Positions 26,383 through 37,607 of a DNA stretch of 64,000 nt are shown piece after piece. Position 1 is the first letter of the stretch. Every line of letters begins with the position of its first letter. Under the pieces are notes generated by a model. That model was not told the origin of the DNA. It saw only the letters and a list, made by a program, of their open reading frames with translations, and searched no databases. Location: assembly GCA_907163375.1 (NCBI GenBank), contig CAJQUW010006277.1, positions 124,001 through 188,000 of the forward strand, in the 5' to 3' direction. The position numbers and the translations under genes were made by a program. The stretch comes from Prostheceraeus crozeri. Lineage: Eukaryota; Platyhelminthes; Polycladida; Euryleptidae.

Positions 26383-28405
26383 GAAAATTCTGTAAAATAT
26401 TCTTGATAAGATTACTTAATTTTTAATGTTGTGTGAAAATTAAGGTCTCCATTCAAGTATTTTTAGCTTCAAAATTTTGCATTTTGAATTTGGGGTTTTT
26501 GTTTCAAAATATTTGTGTTGCTGTCACAGCTCAGCTGAGTTTCATACATTATTGAATACACCAACTCCAATGATTGTGAAATTCATCGCAAAGTTGCTTC
26601 AAGAAGTCAACAACATGTGGTAGATTATTGAAGAAATTCTTAGTTTCTTAATTAGGAGATTCGAATACCAACGATAGAAGTTTTGAAGACCATCCTCATC
26701 TTCCCATCTTGAAATTTTTTAGTTGAGACGGACACGTATATTTTGAAATGTGTTATGCATGTTGTATATGCATCTTCATGATTTCCAATATTATTGGAAA
26801 TAACAATGTATTGATTAATTGACCTAATCTCATTCCTGGGTTAACTTTTGGCTCTCGATTTTGCTTGATTTAAATGGCAATACTTAGCTATTTTTTGATT
26901 TAATTATTATCTCTTGACGATACAGTTTCCGTCTCGTGGTCATCTGAAAAGTTGCTGATAATGACAGTGTGTAATGTACGATGAACAATCCACCGACGCG
27001 CCAGCAATGTTTCATTGCTTTCCTTCAGATTAATTCAGTTGACTCCTCATGTGCTTCTGTTTTGGTTTTCAAGACTCTCAGCTACATGATAAATACCGGT
27101 AAATGGTAAACGAAATAGATCACATAACTTTGATTCGTTTCCAGTTATATTTGCGATTGTTGCGTCACAAGTTATTGCGGTGAATAAAAGAAAAGATTCT
27201 ATGATTTTTTTGTATCCTAGACATAGTTTCTTCCTTATGACTCCTAGTAGTTTCTTCTTAACAATCCTCCGAGTTAAACTCAGGGAAAAACCTAGTTCAT
27301 CAAAATTCATCGTAAATTCTACAAATTCAGAAATACCTATGTCACAAGATTATAGCATTGGTGTCATTTATGATCTAAACATGTTGATAGCGCAAATACG
27401 CTATTTTTAAGAAGAAGAAGGCAATGGAGTCTTCTCCTGTAGTTACCACTTAATTCTTTTGACCGTGAAAAATCTTAATTCCATAATCTTTATATAAAAA
27501 CCTCTATATTATAATCATATAGTATAAGTATTTACATCAGAGGACACAATGAAAGTTCAAACTAAAGTAACAGACATGAATCACAAATTCATTAGCCCTA
27601 TGCTGATTTTATTGTAAAGTTCAACTCCTTTTTATCTCCTGATGCGATCTGACTAGTACTAGGCGGAATTCAAAGGATGTGAAATACGAATCATTAATTA
27701 TCAGTACGACTGTTGTCTTAATGTATCTCTAAAAATCCATAGTGGCATTGGCCGCTAAACCGGTATCGGTTGCTAAGATGGTGCACGAAGATCAGACTAA
27801 ATATTCAATTTCCGTTTATAGCGCAGTATTACGGCTGTAACATCATGTTACTGTTGCCTTGTCGGACGTGGCTTGGAAATGCCACAACTAGTAACTGAAG
27901 ACAGTATAAAGCTGAAAAACTGACTATAAAATGGGAACAAAAACCAAAAGGAATCACAGAAATGCAGAAATTATTTTACAGCTGAACACTGGTTGAATGT
28001 TGGTTTTGTGTGGTAAGCTTTCATCAGTGTTGAAATACATTACAATTTGTATCAATGCGGCTTTTTACATCTGTATTACACGGTCGGAATACCTAAATCT
28101 TCATGATTCCAAAAAGTCTACGAAAGATTTTGTTGTTTGATAGTTCTGTTTGACTTTCGGTATGTGTTTATATTTGCAGTGTATGGCCACATATTCATTC
28201 CAAAGAAAAACAATCATGTTGCAGTTGTTTACTCCATACGCGCTCCAGAGCGCTACAGTCTCCTTTGTCAATGGATTGATGTAAAACATGTTAAAATCAT
28301 TTTTATGTAAGATGGAATGAGTTGAACACTGCTAAAATAGCGTCAGATGGCAATGTACAGATGAAGCAGAAAAAGGACATGAAATTGCGCATTTTGAATC
28401 CAGTT
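26383..28405. other. Intronic DNA; right end may be PLE 3' region
   Basis: No gene recognised. The part next to the - strand PLE (about 27980-28405) could be that element's 3' untranslated region. There AACACTG (27984) and CAGTGTT (28025) pair as a 7-bp stem. I see no complete ribozyme core in it. Confidence 0.35.
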
Positions 28406-29054
28406 TCATAGCTGTAGATTCAACAAAAGTGGAAAGGAACCGTCTCTATTAGTTAGTAAATAATTTTTGTTTTTAATGAGAATCGATTCGAGAATCTTGT
28501 GATTGTTTGTGCACGCAATGACTAGCGTGTGTGGATGAACCGATATTTCAGTGGGTACTAGGTATCCCTTCATGTGCTCCGCGATGCGAGTAATGAGATG
28601 TCAAGAAGTCTCTCCGATATAGACACATTCACATTGTCCACAAGTGTACGCATATGTACATTTTGATTTCATGTCGAAGGGAATAATATCTTTATTTCTA
28701 AAGAACATGTTGATCTTCAACGTTTGAAAGACCGCTCTGATTTTTACATTGCTGGGCAAGACTTCGTTTAATTCGTGCATTCTGCTTTTCAGAACAGGCG
28801 CTTTCTCACGAGCACAAGGAAATTGCCAATTGATGATTTTTAAATTTTCAGGTTTAGCTTCATTTTCAACTCCAAACTGATTATCAACTTTCGCTTTAAC
28901 TTCTTCTACGGTGTGTTCATCATACCCATTATCAATAAAAATTAACTTGATTTTCAAGCAAGAATTTTGATAAATTTCAGAATTCGACGAACAGCGAATG
29001 CATGACAGCCAATCTGCACTGTATTGGAGCGTCAGAGCAACTAGGAATGTAAAC

Positions 29055-29793
29055 CAGGGATACGGAGTCCTATCATTTTGATAGGACTCCGACTCCGGGG
29101 GTTGATAGGACTCCGACTCCGGGTGGCAAGTATATAAAGCCCAGTTTTTTTGAAAAATTAACTGGTAACCTACATCATAGATCATTATAGACTTACCTGA
29201 ACAATCATTGCTGTATCAATTATCAATCATTTTCGATGAAAGTTTATCAAATGTCGCTTTCAGCTAGATGCATGCGACTCGGCTCCTCTCATCTTGTTGA
29301 TGTGTGCTTCACACGGCTTTTCTCCAGTCTCTACCAGGGGGGAAGATCCCCATCCTTCTCCGAAAATATGAGTGCACTTTCGATTTTGATATGCTCTTTG
29401 GAGGAGCCATCACACACGATTAACGTTTGGGTAAGAGATGATGTTCTCAAACAAGCTAGTATTTCATTTTTGTCTCTGATGTGACCTTTGGTGTGTAGGT
29501 GTGATCGAGGCTAGGAAGGCTTGTCTGCTCTACTGAATCACCGAGTGAAAAAGACAATCCTTTTTTCACTATCACGATTAATTCCCTCAACTATTACAAG
29601 CTCTGCATGCACTGCTGTCTCTGTACTTTTGTTTGACGGAGAAAGTTGACATCAAGACAGTGACAGCCATGCACGAGAATAAACAATTTGCTTGTATTAT
29701 ATTTCGGGTCTAGTTATAGGCCGGCTATCATTTGATAGGACTCCGACTCCAGCAAAAATGATAGGACTCGGGGACTCCGACTCCGCATCCCTG
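29055..29793. mobile_element. Non-autonomous hAT-type DNA transposon, 739 bp
   Basis: The ends are inverted repeats CAGGGATACGGAG and CTCCGCATCCCTG. They are flanked by a perfect 8-bp target duplication ATGTAAAC (29047-29054 and 29794-29801), the hAT hallmark. Near both ends lie several copies of GATAGGACTCCGACTCC in both orientations, like the subterminal transposase-binding repeats of hAT elements. No transposase frame is present. It sits inside the PLE coding region and is therefore younger than that PLE copy. Confidence 0.9.
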
Positions 29794-30018
29794 ATGTAAA
29801 CCTCATTATTTGTTTCCCTTTGATACCAAGAAGTAACAAACTTACCATCTTCACGTTTAAACATGATATCCAGGAAACAAATGCCTATGTCTCACTCATT
29901 TTCCACCGTAAATTTGATGTCATCATCCATGTCTATGAATTCAAAGAGATGCCTGGCATCATTAAGAGTCTTGAATATGGCAACGCAATCATCAACATAT
30001 GTTATATAAAAGATAAAT

Positions 30019-30101
30019 TCGTTTCCAGAATAATTTTCAAATTTGGATTCTTTTGCCATGAGTTTAGTAGAATCCAAATTTGAAAATTATTCTGGAAACG
30101 A
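30019..30101. repeat. Perfect inverted repeat, 33-bp arms
   Basis: Positions 30019-30051 and 30069-30101 are exact reverse complements separated by 17 bp. The left arm is PLE coding sequence, so the right arm is a short inverted copy joined at the element's truncated 5' end. This is the kind of junction left by template switching or fold-back priming during reverse transcription. Confidence 0.9.
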
Positions 30102-31077
30102 GTTAGAAGAAATCAATGTCTTAAGAAGTCAACCCTTGTCATTTGGAGTTGCATATATCGAGGGTTGACTGTTTATATGGTTTTCATCTCAATTGCTAAA
30201 AATAAAGCTAAAAAAATTGAAAATTTCATCTCAAAGTTGCTGCGATGCTCAAGGATTTCCTAATAATTTGCTGTTCTATTGGGAATTGAAATACGAATAC
30301 TAATTCTACTTAGGCAATTGCATTCATATTAGAAAGTTTAATTCAATGGTCAACTTTCAGAACTGAGACAATCACTGAGAATTATCCAATCATGATCACA
30401 TCTCCTTGCAGTCCTCTACCTTCTCGAAATATTAGTGGTGCAACTGCTTCACCATTTCAATTTCTTTTAGTGTTGACATAGCAGACTCAGCAAGTCATAC
30501 AGCTTCGATGTGCTTTTCAAATGGTGCGAATATTCGATTTTTTAGATAATTTTCGTTTTCCTTCAAATTACTCATAGGTGAATGCATTTACCGAGTTTCT
30601 GTTATGTACTAGTTTCTCATGTTTCTTGTCCATCATGATAACCATCCCCTTGCGGGATATGTGACCACATGCTACAGAAATATGTTCCATTATGTTCCAT
30701 TTCAGATACTGAAAAATGACGATCACCACTATAATATTAGTGGTGAATGGGTACAGCCATTAAACTATCAGTGTACTTTTCCATGTTGAACTTGCTTAAT
30801 ACTTAAGTCCATTCCAATAGCGTCATTTAACTCACAGACATAGGAAGTAACTGAATTTTAAAAGTAGAACGATCATAAGGAAGTGTGTACGCCGTACTGT
30901 ATGGTGCAGCACGTGATTATGTCTAAACTTTGCTGATAAATTTCTACGTTAAGCATCCCGTCAAGATCGTTTATTACTGATGTGCTATTATGAGAATTAT
31001 GTTATCGTGATCGTATAGACACTAAGATTACCTTCACTTTCCGAAAGACGTTTGGGTGCATATCTGATATTTGTTTT
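30102..31077. other. Intronic DNA, nothing recognised
   Basis: AT-rich intron sequence between the PLE and a LINE 3' fragment. No identifiable feature. Confidence 0.4.
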
Positions 31078-31323
31078 TTGAGTGGTTATTGTAAAATTGA
31101 CTATGATCTATTTTTCACTAAGTCTAAGCTTACACGAACTCGCTCGCACAATCGAAAACTGTTGCAAGGTCCTGCTCGCCTTCTGTTACGGTACAACTTT
31201 TTCACAGTGCGTGTTATTTCTCATTGGAATTCATTATCACCTTCGGTAGTTAACGCAGCCTCGTTGAAAGAATTCAAACTCCTAATTCGATGGATATTTT
31301 CTACATTCGTGAATGTCTTTTGA
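31078..31323 (+). mobile_element. LINE 3'-end fragment (CR1/L2-like C-terminus)
   Basis: An 81-residue frame matches the usual end of LINE reverse-transcriptase proteins: TRSHNRKLL, LLRYNFFTVRVISHWNSL and VVNAASLKEFK. Only this C-terminal tail is present, consistent with the 5' truncation typical of LINE copies. It is a different family from the LINE at 24.7 kb. Confidence 0.75.
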
Positions 31324-33694
31324 CTTTTCTTACTTACATTCATGTTTCTATGTAATTTGGTGACTCCGTCCGGAGCCTTATTCAAATACAAATACTTAAT
31401 GGTCGAGCGGACATTTTTATCTGAATAATAAACATGAGTTGATCTACTGCTTCTACCCTCTACCCTCCACCATTTGGGAGATTGCATTATAAATGACTTA
31501 TACAACGTATGAATTTCAAGTATTGATACTTTAAATATTTTACGTGGGAAGATGTCTATGTACTTGTGTGTATTAGGACAATTAATCTATAATATAATCG
31601 AATTTTCGGATGAAATCAGACTGTATTTCATTGTATTCTGAAAATCTGATGACATCACATCAAACATTCCTTTTAAAACCCCAATTTTGGTGTGATTTCA
31701 GTGGAATGTCATTGAAGCTGTCGAATAGGATTTGCCTCCGCAATCCTAACTGATATGTACACATTACCAGAAAGCAGTATTACTGTGAGTATTTGTCTAT
31801 GCTTCTAAGTCACAAAGACGCATGCAGCATCAGGGTTGTCAAAAACCCAGGGTAGCTAACAAAAACCCACGGGTTTTTACTGGTTTGAGGCTGCGCCGCT
31901 TTCTTTACCATCAGGGTAAAGTGATTTAGTTGACCGATTTCATGAAGTCCATCACTGAATCGAGACTGGTACACGTCCAATTGGACGCGTGTGTCAGTGT
32001 GTACAGAACTGTATGTATGTATGTGTGTGTGTCTAGTGTCCGGTCACAGATCTCTTTGAAGGTAGTAGACTTTACTTATGTTTTTTTCTTACTTCGCTTT
32101 TCGAAAACTGCTAGATGTCTCGGCATGTCTGTGAAATCTGACTGATCACAATGAACTTAATTGAACAGGTTTTCATAAACCAATTTACATTATTTTATGT
32201 TCAGAATTTTGAACGGTGGTTTCCGTCTTGCTGTTTCTACCGTATGAAAATGAATAAAGATGTGTTTCACGTAGTGCCTAAATTCAATGTAAAAGTGTTG
32301 CGACAATTTCACACGTAGGCAATATGTCTGAGAAGTTCAGCTTTGTGATATCGTATCCATAAAGCTGTATCTCATCGCACGATCTTACAATGCGCCATAT
32401 CATATCGAAAATTTACGATAACTACTTATGTAAAATATTTTTCCCACATTTTTCTGTATGGGAAGTTTAACTGTCATAAGTATTGCATTATGATGCGTAT
32501 CATATGACGGTGCCCTGTAAACTATTAAACACAGACCACGCAGTGTGTGCCATATTATAATTTTCTTTCGTAGATCTCGTGGATTTCACCAGACAATTCG
32601 CTTGTTTCTTTTCACAGTATAATCTAAATTCAGCCATTTGATTTCAAATGTTCTCTCGATTTTAGAAACAATGAGAATTCTGTTTCCTATTTTAAATCGT
32701 GAGTGTAGAAAGCGAAGAATTTGTTCGTATTGATCGACATAAATCTGTCAAACTGCTCGTATTTATTGTGGTGACACGCCTCCTCAGGAAATGACTGTTA
32801 AGTTGTATGAAGCGCCGCGCTATTGCTGGCAAGATGGTTGAGAAACTATAATGTGATACCTATAGAAGAGGCACAGATCTTTCTATTGATCCCCTTCGGT
32901 TTGGCAACAACTGACAATGAGATGTTACAGGGTTCAAAACTGTCTATCCCTTTTGCTGCCTTAACGATTGGCTCTCTTTACTTGTCGCACATCACCTGCC
33001 GAGGTTTGGATATGCATGACGCTAGAATAGCGAATATGAACTCCATAGGAAAGTTACATGATTTTCATTGAGTTCATGGAATAAACTGCTCATATTAATT
33101 AGTAACTCACGTTTGGTTATGACTTTCATGCATGTGAGAGTGAATAGCTTGGCGGAAATTGTGATATATCCTTGAAGATAGCATAAACAAGACAATATGA
33201 CGCTGCTCAGCCAGTTCAGTGAACTAAAAAGTCAACTTAACTTGATTAAACTTGCTCATAGCGAGCGCACTGCTAAGGTCAGCTTTGTCCGAAGAGTTTA
33301 ATTTCGACAAGTCAAGGGAACTTTGAATCTAGAGTGCAAATGAAAAAGGAAATTGAATATGTTGATAAGTTGGCAAACTTTTTTCTTGAGTATGAATGAT
33401 ATGAATTAATGTAAATCGAGGAGCGACAAGAAGACTAATTTAGAGGAGCAGATGAGGGGAGGAACTGATTCGAAAAAGAAATTATTCTAGAGGCAACGCC
33501 CGGCATGTTCACCAACTTCTTCTAGTGCTCACCAGTTCACAGTTGCTTTTGTTTTTTTGCATGTGTTTACTTTTTGCTAAATTTAGTTTCACGTCTCTGT
33601 AAACATAGTCACACTTATCTCGTATCTAAAGCAATGCATTATGAGATTAATTGACACCATGCACGATAAATAGATGAAAGACTTGCTTTTGAGA
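31324..33694. other. Intronic DNA, nothing recognised
   Basis: No convincing gene or element. A short inverted motif around 31843-31880 (AAAACCC repeats) and a low-complexity TGTATGTATGTGTGTG run near 32010 are the only visible structures. Confidence 0.4.
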
Positions 33695-33957
33695 CCGGTG
33701 TTATAGTTCTCTCTCTCCCTCTGTCTCAGTTTCCTACCGGAAACTAAAACCATGGTTTAATATTCCGATAGGAAAATTAAACCCAACATTTTTAAGTGTG
33801 TTTTAGTTTCCCACTGGTTTTCCCCTGGTGTTGCGGCTTCTAGTTTCCTAATAGGAAAATAAAACCTGGTATCATTTTCCTACTAGGAAGCTAAAACCAT
33901 GGTTTTATTTTCCGATCGGAAACTAAAACCTAGGGAAACTGAATCTCGTAACACCGG
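33695..33957. mobile_element. Miniature inverted-repeat element with palindromic modules
   Basis: The ends CCGGTGTTA and TAACACCGG are exact inverted repeats. Inside are five drifting copies of a palindromic module (TTTCC-N6-GGAAA followed by TAAAACC) starting at about 33730, 33763, 33844, 33875 and 33908. There is no coding capacity. No target duplication is evident, so the transposon family is unknown. Confidence 0.6.
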
Positions 33958-33987
33958 AATCGCCAGATGCGATCTCAGTTGAAATCC

Positions 33988-34026
33988 GCCACCAGCACGA
34001 GTTTCTGCAGTGAACGAGGAGCATCC
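33988..34026 (+). repeat. Isolated end fragment of the long inverted-repeat family
   Basis: CACGAGTTTCTGCAGTGAACGA matches in pattern the outer ends of the elements at 22598 and 36776 (CAGGACGAGTTTC type). Only about 40 bp are recognisable. Confidence 0.4.
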
Positions 34027-34532
34027 AGACTAACAGTACCCGTGCATATTTTATTAACAGCATTTTTAACCTTAGAGTGCAGAATCAGTCGTCTTTATCC
34101 GTAAATGTTTTTAGTCAAACAAGCTGAAGTGTTGTAGACCGCTCATCGTTCAGATGTAATGTGCATTAACTCTCTACTTTGCATTCAACGTAGCAAAGTG
34201 CGTCAAGGTAGCAAAATTAAAAAAAAACAAAAAACAGGGTACTAGTTGATTTTTTTGGAAGTGCAAACTTTGATTTAATAGAAAATTATTATATCCTAAA
34301 AAGTGTAGAAATTAAAATACTTACTAGAAGGACAAACAACAATTCTCCTCTCCTCATGTGGAATGAATTGCCGAGTAAGTTGTACTGTTCAAAATTATGT
34401 GTATCACTTAATATATTGAAAAGATTCTATTTATCAGTCTGCTCATTCAGATGATTCAGAGGTAAATAGTTCATGTGCTATAACCCAAGGACTTACTGAC
34501 GCTGTATGTATTGTATTCAACAAAATGGCCTG

Positions 34533-34873
34533 TAGAGATGCAACCAGTAGTATTTTGGTCACCAGTGTCGGTCTACCGGTGGCTTTTACCTGTATATATT
34601 TACAATATACATTTGCCAAGATTGGCCCATATCAATTGGAATCTTTAAATCAATACTGATGAAAGTAAAAGCAAATTAATCGAGTCGCAATTTCATTCAT
34701 ACACATTGTAGTAAAGTATTCGTGAAATACTGTATATAGTCCTGGTATATTTTACAGAACATACCACCTATCATATTCAATCATCATTGAATGAATGATT
34801 CAATGCGACAAAGGTTATTGTTATTGCTTATTTGGCAGAATTTACCGGTACCGGTAAACCGGCTCCATCTCTG
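34533..34873. mobile_element. Possible hAT-like miniature element
   Basis: The start TAGAGATG and the end CATCTCTG are imperfect inverted repeats. The flanking octamers ATGGCCTG and ATGTCATG agree at six of eight positions, as an aged 8-bp duplication would. Near the right end lies a perfect 18-bp palindrome, TTTACCGGTACCGGTAAA (34841-34858). The evidence is suggestive only. Confidence 0.4.
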
Positions 34874-35598
34874 ATGTCATGTCACGATATACAAGGCATC
34901 AGCGCCAGCGCGGCAGAGTTAGGCCTTACATTGAGGTGCGCGTAGATAACAGCATGGATGATAACTATTCACATGTTAAAAGCAAGCAATAGCCTGCACA
35001 CAAAGAAGCGAATATTAATCAACCAGTAACCAATGACTCAATGCCTACTTATTGACAATGAATGACTATTGCATGCGTAAAGAAATAGAATAATGACCGC
35101 GATGAAATAGATCGATGAATGGAATATAGAAAAGAATAGAAATATGTTTTCACCAAAACAATCACTGTACAAGATTCATGTACAAAAGAGTACAAACATG
35201 TGCATATTATATTCAGGAGAGGTGCATTAGATTGTACGAGCGACTGTAGAGGTGAGCGGGACTAGAGCACTGTAGGCAGTAGAAGCCTAGTCCCGCTGAG
35301 AGAAGTTCGAATGTCAATCCACATTTCACACAACGTCGGAAGAATATATCGCAATTAAAGTAGGGTATGTATAAAAGGGAGTCATGCATGCATGAACCCT
35401 AAATGCAGGGTCTAAACTAATTTATGCATTTATAGAGAACACGAAGATCGGTTTAGAACAGGAAAAAGTACAGTATATCGGATGATGAAGTTGGATCGAT
35501 TCGGGCTATCAGGCAATTGAGGTAAAATTTGTAAATAATGGTAGGCAATTTGATATCCTTTCGAGTATTTTACTCAGTGAGCATATTTCTAGCATTTT
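34874..35598. other. Intronic DNA with one hairpin
   Basis: No gene. AGCGGGACTAG (35255-35265) and CTAGTCCCGCT (35287-35297) form an 11-bp perfect stem with a 21-nt loop. Its role is unknown; it may belong to a decayed repeat. Confidence 0.5.
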
Positions 35599-36723
35599 TT
35601 AGGAACATTTTGTTCTTATGAATTTTCTGATATATTTCGGTAATGTATTCCACTCTGTGGCACCGGAAAAGTCAAAATTTTTTTGACCTATGCTAGTTCT
35701 GTAATATGGTATAGGAAAATTGATAGCATTTCTTTCCGTGCTTGTTCCATCAAATTTATATTTACAAACACTTTTCAAAAATAAGGGCAGCCTATCATTT
35801 TCATATTTGAACTTGTGACAGAGGTTGAGAACCTTATAACGATGCATATGATTAACTCCTTGAATTTTGTAATTTTTCATGTGCAGGTCAACTTCTAATG
35901 AGTTTGATTTGAAGATGACTTTTGATATTCTCTTTTGCAGTTTCTCCAATTTCTTAATGTTGCTTTGATTTCCTTGATAATAAATAAGTACACAGCAATT
36001 TAAGATCGAATGAACATTCGCATAGTATGCTTTCAACAGAAATTCTTGAGGAATATACCGTCGTAAATTATAGAACAGCTGAAGGAATTTCTTCAATCTG
36101 CTATTAGTTATGTGCTGACAGTGCTCCTTAAAAGTTAAGGTTTGGTCAATAATTACTCCTAGTAATTTCAAACTTTCGACTCTCCTATTTTTTGCACCAT
36201 TTTTATAAGGCTCATGGTGAATATCGTTTAGACGTTTAGAAGAGAGAATCATGTATTCTGCTTTGTTGTCATTTAATTTAATGCAATTCGCTTCTATAAA
36301 GTTATTCAAGGTAATAAGTCGTTCATGCGCGGTTTTAAAGAGAATTTCCAGGCTTCTACTTCTTAATATCAATGTGGCATCATCCGCAAAGATATTCAAT
36401 TCTTGAGGCGGGAAAATATTTTGAAGGACGTTTGTGTATATGAGAATTAGTAACGGTCCTAAGGTCGAACCTTCATGCACACCCGTCTTGACAGTAAGTG
36501 CTTTTGAAATTACCCCATCTACTATTGTCTGATGACCTTTGTGATTTAGATATGATTTAAACCAATTTAAAATGTGTCCTCTTACTCCCAAATGTTCTAA
36601 TTTGTTTAGAAGTATATCGTGTCTAATTACTTCGAAAGCTTTACGAAAATCTATTGATATCATCATAACGTAGTCTTTACACATGAACATTAACAAAGAG
36701 ATCGAGACCGAATCCAGCATCAT
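35599..36723 (-). CDS. LINE reverse transcriptase, 5'-truncated but open for 374 codons
   Basis: The frame covers most of a non-LTR reverse transcriptase: ISIDFRKAFEVIRHDIL (palm motif A), TGVHEGSTLGPLL (a changed GVPQGS motif), NIFADDATL (the catalytic Asp pair), LLGVIIDQTLTFKEHC, and the C-terminal thumb ending FSGATEWNTLPKYIRKF. The endonuclease and the first part of the polymerase are missing, as in ordinary 5' truncation. An uninterrupted frame implies a fairly recent copy, although GVHEGS and the altered motif A suggest it is not active. It lies inside the helicase intron in antisense orientation and ends about 50 bp from the inverted-repeat element at 36776. Confidence 0.85.
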   Translation of the reverse strand: MMLDSVSISLLMFMCKDYVMMISIDFRKAFEVIRHDILLNKLEHLGVRGHILNWFKSYLNHKGHQTIVDGVISKALTVKTGVHEGSTLGPLLILIYTNVLQNIFPPQELNIFADDATLILRSRSLEILFKTAHERLITLNNFIEANCIKLNDNKAEYMILSSKRLNDIHHEPYKNGAKNRRVESLKLLGVIIDQTLTFKEHCQHITNSRLKKFLQLFYNLRRYIPQEFLLKAYYANVHSILNCCVLIYYQGNQSNIKKLEKLQKRISKVIFKSNSLEVDLHMKNYKIQGVNHMHRYKVLNLCHKFKYENDRLPLFLKSVCKYKFDGTSTERNAINFPIPYYRTSIGQKNFDFSGATEWNTLPKYIRKFIRTKCS

Positions 36724-36775
36724 GTTATCCCATGCGTTGACGAATTAAGACGAACAACCGTCTCTTAGCCAATGG

Positions 36776-37470
36776 TTCGGCAGCCTGAACGAGTTTCTGC
36801 TGGGAACGAGGCCGAAAGTGAGATTTCCACAAAATTATGCGCACCCAAAGCCTACCTCGAATCTGCGCGTCTGCCGATGTCTACCTGGTTCCTCTTCTTA
36901 TCAGACTTGTAAATAAAAACACGTGGGACGCAGATAGCAGCTTTTTGTTAAAATGAAATTTTCTGTTTTCCCTTATTAATTGAAAAGCACTAAGTCTAGA
37001 GCTATATTTTGCTGTCGTGTGTCTTCAGGTCATTTCCCATCATGTGTATGTGATGTTATTATGCTTCTAATCGGCGATGCACGCGAGAATGGGGTTAAAT
37101 ATGGATTAAATTGCTAAAAATGCGTTTATTTGCCGACAATACAAGATTTGCCAAATCTGAACATGTAGAGCATCGCAGGTGGGGGCGCTTGAAAATAATA
37201 GGAAGTGACTTGAAGACAGTCCACGTCAAAAATTATGACTCTGGGCTTAGTGCTTTTCGCTCAGAGAAAACATAGAAAATTTCATTTTTTCCAAAAACGT
37301 CAATCTGCGTTCCATTGGATTAACATCTGTTTACTTTGATCGTGTCTGACAGGGAGGAACCAGGTAGAACTCGCAGACGCGCAGATTCGTAGTGGGCAAA
37401 GGTTGTGCTTCATCGTGTGAAAGTCTGATTTTCGTCCTCTTTCCCTGAAGGAACTCGTCCTGGCTGCCGG
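36776..37470. mobile_element. Long terminal-inverted-repeat element, copy 2
   Basis: The ends CGGCAGCC and GGCTGCCG are inverted repeats, extending inward about 200 bp with divergence. Both arms contain CGAATCTGCGCGTCTGC and CTACCTGGTTCCTC. The same landmarks occur in the copy at 22598-23243, which defines a family. No transposase frame is present. The right end lies only 137 bp upstream of the helicase exon at 37608, so it forms the intron next to the branch-point region. Confidence 0.75.
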
Positions 37471-37607
37471 ATAAAGAATTGCTTCTAATTTGTAATTCGC
37501 AGTTTGCCAATTAAGTTTGCGGTTCATGCTTATTTTCGATGTCACAATTTCAGGTTCTTTGTTGCACTATCAACGGTTTAATCAATGTTTTATGTTCCGC
37601 TTTCCAG

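Larger units (their letters stand above)
28406..30101 (-). mobile_element. Penelope-like element (reverse transcriptase + GIY-YIG), degraded and split
   Basis: Read on the - strand, the reverse-transcriptase catalytic motif ITYVDDCVAIF lies at about 29970-30005, followed by CFLDIMFKREDGKF. After a 739-bp insertion (29055-29793), coding resumes with the PLE connector region (SADWLSCIRCSS) and the GIY-YIG endonuclease (YTCGQCECVYIGETS, then TRIAEH). The 5' half of the polymerase is missing and the frame carries a few breaks, so it is a relic. At its truncated 5' end lies a 33-bp inverted repeat. The GIY-YIG domain together with a reverse transcriptase separates PLEs from LINEs. This family differs in sequence from the PLEs at 44.5 and 60-62 kb. 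Confidence 0.85.
8795..37607 (+). other. Giant intron of the DDX24-like gene, about 28.8 kb
   Basis: The donor at 8795 (gtaagt) and the acceptor ending at 37607 (tttccag) bound a phase-1 intron. The split codon (A + GC) gives Ser and restores the expected DDX24 sequence, VSFFMQALGL. The intron is a transposon store: PLE, LINE, SINE, hAT-like and other inverted-repeat elements, each listed separately. No second host gene was recognised inside it. Confidence 0.75.

Noticed and set aside
27984-28031. Hammerhead in the 3' region of the 28-30 kb PLE
   Set aside because: On the - strand CTGATGA and a 7-bp stem are present, but there is no stem II and no GAAA block in the right place.
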